From contig JAJZOA010000071.1 in assembly GCA_021852225.1 (NCBI GenBank), positions 1-6,946 on the forward strand: DNA of 6,946 nt, in the 5' to 3' direction. Every line of letters starts with the position of its first letter. Position 1 is the stretch's first letter. A program made the position numbers and the translations under genes. Positions 5,687-6,946 of the stretch are shown here, one piece after another. This stretch comes from Planctomycetota bacterium (GTDB lineage Bacteria; Planctomycetota; Phycisphaerae; WQYP01). The notes beneath the pieces were generated by a model, which saw only the letters and a program-made list of their open reading frames with translations, searched no databases and was not told the origin of the DNA.

Positions 5687-6076
5687 TCAATCGTCATCGG
5701 AAGCCTCCGGAAGATCATCTTCTGATGCCGTCAGGAGTATGAGCATCTGTTGCGTCGAAGGCACCACCAGATATGACTCGCTAATTTCAATCCCTTTGTG
5801 GTCACTATCAAACCATTGCGAAGTGATGCCCCAACCGGTTCCTTCACGGTAGGCCTTTAAGGCACTGTCTCGCTGATAGAATTCCACGGCAGCTCTCGAT
5901 CGAAGGGGTGCGGCACGCTTGAGTGAGAAGATGTGATTACGCGTAAATCCTTCGGATACAAATCCCCATTTTATATCTCCGCCCTGTACGCACGCCATAG
6001 CACAGGGGAAGTCGCATAGTTGTATCCACCTCACAAGCATTGACGTAAAAGATACGTGATAGTCCGCCGCCGCATT
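5687..6076 (-). pseudogene. C-terminal fragment of an ImmA/IrrE-like metallopeptidase family protein
   Basis: Reading leftwards from about 6076 to a TGA at 5687-5689, roughly 129 codons look like real protein. The pattern ADYHVSFTSMLVRWIQL, then FPCAMACVQGGDIKWGFVSE, is what I expect after the HExxH catalytic domain of ImmA/IrrE-type proteins (a helix with VS-x-T/S and R-x-x-x-L, then a beta-rich domain with the PC motif and x-I-x-W). These proteins cleave repressors in phage and ICE control or regulate stress. The zinc-binding HExxH part is absent: upstream of 6076 the frame runs into antisense IS66 sequence. So the gene lost its N-terminal half and cannot be a peptidase. It has an acidic C-terminus (SDDD). 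It converges on the toxin gene with a 143-bp gap. The family call is from motif memory. Confidence 0.55.
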
Positions 6077-6111
6077 GCGTATAGTCGTGGTTGATGGCAG
6101 TCGATTATTAA

Positions 6112-6258
6112 CTCGCGGGCGAAAATGCCCTCCAATCGGTACAGAGGCAGGTGGTCTGCGAACTTGCTGGTGGCTATATGAGCCAGCAGTCCGGGACCCG
6201 GCAGCCCCTTTTCGATGGGGGCCACAGGTTTCTGGGCCAATACAATCTGCGCCATCAA
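6112..6258 (-). mobile_element. IS66-family transposase (TnpC) fragment
   Basis: On the - strand about 49 codons carry the well-known IS66 stretch APIEKGLPGPGLLAHI, SKFADHLPLYRLEGIFAR, which in TnpC follows the Cys-rich zinc-binding region and precedes the catalytic DDE domain. The zinc ligands and the catalytic domain are missing. The likeness starts around LAQKP and ends abruptly at FARE (6112-6120). Beyond that the sequence belongs to the ImmA/IrrE-like fragment. It is a dead remnant. Confidence 0.8.
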
Positions 6259-6297
6259 CGCCGGCGAGGAATGGTTGGACCCCTGAACAGACGATTC

Positions 6298-6534
6298 CTA
6301 AAATGCCATCGCTGAACATTCTACAAGACGCTTTTTCCACGCGGCAATACGCGAGGGATGAACCTGATACAAACCCGCCAACTCACCAATAGTCCGCTGA
6401 CCCTTCATCGCCCCCATGGCCACAGTGGCTTTGAACTGCAACGTAAACCGGCGACGTTTTACCGACACAAAATAGACTCCGAAAACTGGGAAAAAACTAC
6501 CATCGCAGCGCGCCCGGTTTTTGGGGAGTATTAC
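6298..6534 (-). mobile_element. IS3-family element fragment, copy 2 (end plus longer 5' part of orfA)
   Basis: The 184-bp core 6351-6534 matches copy 1 (3485-3668) with three differences (C/G, G/A, T/C). It has the same end sequence, here TGTAATACTCCCC, with the canonical TG at the tip (6535-6536 in reverse). The ribosome site GGAG is at 6477-6480 and orfA starts at GTG 6468. This copy continues 17 codons further (RIAAWKKRLVECSAMAF) to an in-frame TAG at 6298-6300, giving 56 codons. The leucine-zipper part of OrfA, all of orfB and the other end are absent; IS66-derived sequence follows within about 40 bp. It cannot transpose alone but could bind OrfA supplied by an intact relative. Confidence 0.85.
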
Positions 6535-6535
6535 A

Positions 6536-6646
6536 TCCACCTGGCTGGTTTTGGTCTTTTTGATCGGTCTGGCATTCCGTCGCCGACACCAGAGAGGCCG
6601 ACCGGGCCAATCGCCTCTCGTCCATCTGGCACGCGGCTTGCTTTGA
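6536..6646 (+). pseudogene. possible C-terminal membrane-anchor fragment next to the IS3 end
   Basis: Reading rightwards directly from the IS3 end, one frame gives a hydrophobic helix-length stretch (WLVLVFLIGLAF) followed by a strongly basic tail (RRRHQRGRP) and a TGA at 6644-6646. This pattern, one membrane segment then positive charges, is typical of C-terminal membrane anchors with the tail in the cytoplasm. The part of the gene upstream would have been removed when the IS3 fragment arrived. Only 36 codons are visible and no family can be named, so chance is possible. Confidence 0.3.
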
Positions 6647-6909
6647 AATGGAACACCTCGCACGGTGCCGTTAGTTCTCAGTTAGAACGATCGACAACAC
6701 GGCGTGGCCCCTAGGTCATCATAATCCGCGGCGTGACCTCAAACATGTATTGTGATGGACGAATCAAAGCCGGTACGGCGTATTTTATAAGGTGCGCACA
6801 ACAAATTGCGGCGGTATCAGTCGGCCGAGCGCAGTGGTCGAATCCAAGGCCCCCGTTGCCTGGACGAAGCGATAAAAAAATCCGATCGTGAAAAAAATGC
6901 CAATAATAT
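6647..6909. other. stretch without recognisable genes
   Basis: I see no convincing gene on either strand. A 48-codon forward frame from ATG 6745 has no ribosome site and no protein-like features. There is one small hairpin (GTTCT/AGAAC, about 6673-6687). The right part (6870-6909) is A-rich, with two A-runs and AATAATATT, an UP-element-like composition just ahead of the promoter at 6910. Confidence 0.4.
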
Positions 6910-6938
6910 TTGACAAACCTTCACTTTGCGCTTATACT
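6910..6938 (+). promoter_or_regulatory. near-consensus sigma-70 promoter facing out of the window
   Basis: A perfect -35 TTGACA (6910-6915), optimal 17-bp spacer, and -10 TATACT (6933-6938, five of six). An AT-rich stretch upstream could serve as an UP element. Transcription would start at about 6945, so the gene it serves lies outside to the right. It is by far the strongest promoter-like site in the window. Confidence 0.65.
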
Positions 6939-6946
6939 TGGATGGT

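Noticed and set aside
5687..6340. One 217-codon - strand gene
   Set aside because: Its first 80 or so codons run out of frame over IS66 and IS3 fragments; only the part left of 6076 looks like protein.
3485..6534. Composite transposon made by two IS3 copies
   Set aside because: Neither copy is complete: both have only one element end and part of orfA, and no target duplications are visible, so mobility as a unit is not supported.
1..6946. CRISPR array, rRNA, riboswitch or replication origin
   Set aside because: No regularly spaced short repeats, no rRNA-like sequence and no recognisable aptamer or DnaA-box cluster were seen.

Overview
The window reads as bacterial DNA of moderate GC content. 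The tRNAs lack an encoded CCA, Shine-Dalgarno signals are uneven, and the helicase and Nudix protein have a style I associate with Planctomycetota (perhaps Phycisphaerae). That affiliation is an impression from protein style, not a proven assignment.

Left part (1-2832), chromosomal backbone, all on the + strand. After a possible 3' end of an upstream gene comes a complete DEAD-box RNA helicase (203-1549). Its stop codon sits in the loop of a GC-only hairpin. Then follow tRNA-Ser(UGA) with a recognisable promoter (1761-1847), a Nudix hydrolase (best start GTG 1911), a doubtful 83-codon ORF, and tRNA-Val(CAC) (2759-2832).

Middle and right part (2833-6534), an accessory island beside tRNA-Val. 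A near-perfect 15-bp hairpin starts 2 nt after the tRNA. Next are the C-terminal remnant of a tyrosine recombinase on the - strand, broken by a one-base frameshift just after its catalytic Tyr, a small Cys-rich reading frame, and a short transposase-like N-terminal fragment. Two almost identical 184-bp pieces of one IS3-family element (3485-3668 and 6351-6534, direct orientation, 3 mismatches) enclose the only intact accessory genes. These are an AbiEi-like/DUF6088 antitoxin (3875-4507) overlapping by 8 nt an AbiEii-family nucleotidyltransferase toxin (4500-5543). The pair forms a toxin-antitoxin operon of the abortive-infection AbiE type. A palindrome lies over its probable -10 box and is a good candidate for the antitoxin's own operator. 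Downstream and convergent are the C-terminal part of an ImmA/IrrE-like protein, an IS66 transposase fragment and the second IS3 fragment.

Right edge (6535-6946). Next to the IS3 end is a short open frame coding for a hydrophobic segment followed by a basic tail, possibly the cut-off end of a membrane protein. About 260 bp without recognisable genes follow, then a near-consensus sigma-70 promoter (TTGACA, 17 bp, TATACT) facing out of the window.

Overall, the intact TA operon sits in a graveyard of mobile-element fragments next to a tRNA gene. This fits an old integrative element that has decayed while the TA module survived.
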